A program made the position numbers and the translations under genes. Under the pieces are notes generated by a model. The model searched no databases, was not told where the DNA came from, and worked only from the letters and a program-made list of their open reading frames with translations. Shown in pieces: positions 63,744 through 64,000 of a stretch of DNA of 64,000 nt (the stretch's first letter is position 1; the number at the start of each line of letters is the position of its first letter). This stretch comes from Echeneis naucrates (Eukaryota; Chordata; Actinopteri; Carangiformes; Echeneidae), in the NCBI RefSeq assembly GCF_900963305.1, contig NW_021780168.1, positions 498,501 through 562,500 of the forward strand, written 5' to 3'.

Positions 63744-64000
63744 TATCTTATCTTATTAATCGTGCACCACCAACATAAAAGTGACTCAAATCCTGCTGCT
63801 ACTTGATCTACTAATTTGTATTCATCTGGAACACCTCGTGGTACACCGATTGCATCAATATATGTAGGATCACCGTCTGCTAACCAGGCTGCAGATCTTT
63901 TCTTGCGGTGCCATTGCTCAGGCAAAACACTAGATAAGTTAGCAGTGAGTTCTTTAGCAGAGATAGGGTGTATGGACACTGGTAGTAATAGTGTTACTAG
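62778..64000 (-). mobile_element. Endogenous retrovirus env region
   Basis: Minus-strand envelope remnants of a gamma-type retrovirus: a furin-like RKKR near 63900, an N-terminal transmembrane-subunit stretch (IGVPRGVPDEYKLVDQ), an immunosuppressive-type stretch (QNRIALDMLLAEKGGVC), a CX6CC motif with FIPNNTA, and a membrane span near 62925-63020. The type is common in percomorph fish. The element continues beyond the window's right edge; gag and pol are not in view. It is broken, including by the LINE insertion at 63375-63757. Confidence 0.85.
63375..63757 (+). mobile_element. LINE 3' end with (TCTTA)n tail
   Basis: The block encodes CRTNRFKDSFVPRAIKLYN, a C-terminal tail typical of some fish non-LTR retrotransposons, then a 3' UTR ending AATAAAGTCTATC and a TCTTA repeat (63715-63757). 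It is 5' truncated and inserted in the env region in the opposite orientation. Confidence 0.75.

Overview
The window looks like teleost (probably percomorph) fish DNA. It has vertebrate-type tRNA genes, a fish NLR with LRR and B30.2 exons, Tc1, hAT and Ginger-type DNA transposons, a Ty3/gypsy element, a gamma-type endogenous retrovirus, and almost no ordinary single-copy coding sequence. No bacterial features, rRNA genes or CRISPR arrays were seen. All calls are made by eye from sequence; no database or folding program was run.

The dominant feature is a sprawling cluster of about 65 tRNA genes, decayed tRNAs and tRNA fragments on both strands, covering 16 isotypes (Phe, Ser, Pro, Glu, Asn, Gln, Leu, initiator Met, Ala, Thr, Tyr, Ile, Asp, Arg, Gly, Trp). 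They sit in short spacers that recur in direct and inverted copies, so the cluster was built by repeated duplication and inversion of tRNA-plus-flank cassettes. Copies that look best preserved are Leu(AAG) at 6374, Thr(AGT) at 7675, Asp at 19258 and 46860, Phe at 42089, Ile at 43999 and 56846, and Asn at 61105. Many others are truncated, chimeric or carry an anticodon that does not fit the tRNA body.

Layout: 1-9060 tRNA cassettes; 9065-17939 a whole-looking, very young Ty3/gypsy element whose Gag start resembles PNMA proteins; 17944-21645 tRNA cassettes, including a tRNA-Tyr split by a small inversion; 21646-25040 a degenerate tandem array of unknown nature; 25040-29550 more tRNA cassettes and an inverted duplicate of 7755-8285; 29842-35053 the 3' exons of an NLR-B30.2 gene, with a decayed hAT transposon and a nested Tc1 element in its last intron; 35054-39438 dispersed repeats and CT microsatellites; 39439-41364 a HECT E3-ligase pseudogene; 41365-44985 tRNAs and a solo LTR; 44985-46847 a head-to-head AT-rich minisatellite; 46860-48880 tRNAs; 49990-50165 a U2 snRNA-like gene; 52232-52618 an acidic zinc-finger-type leader fragment; 52827-55500 a Ginger-like integrase plus Ulp1 protease element; 56400-62025 tRNA cassettes; 62155-64000 the 3' part of an endogenous retrovirus (LTR and env) with a LINE tail inserted.

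The mix of tRNA, snRNA, NLR-B30.2, zinc-finger-like sequence and transposons recalls the repeat-rich long arm of zebrafish chromosome 4. That comparison is an inference from composition, not a mapped homology.
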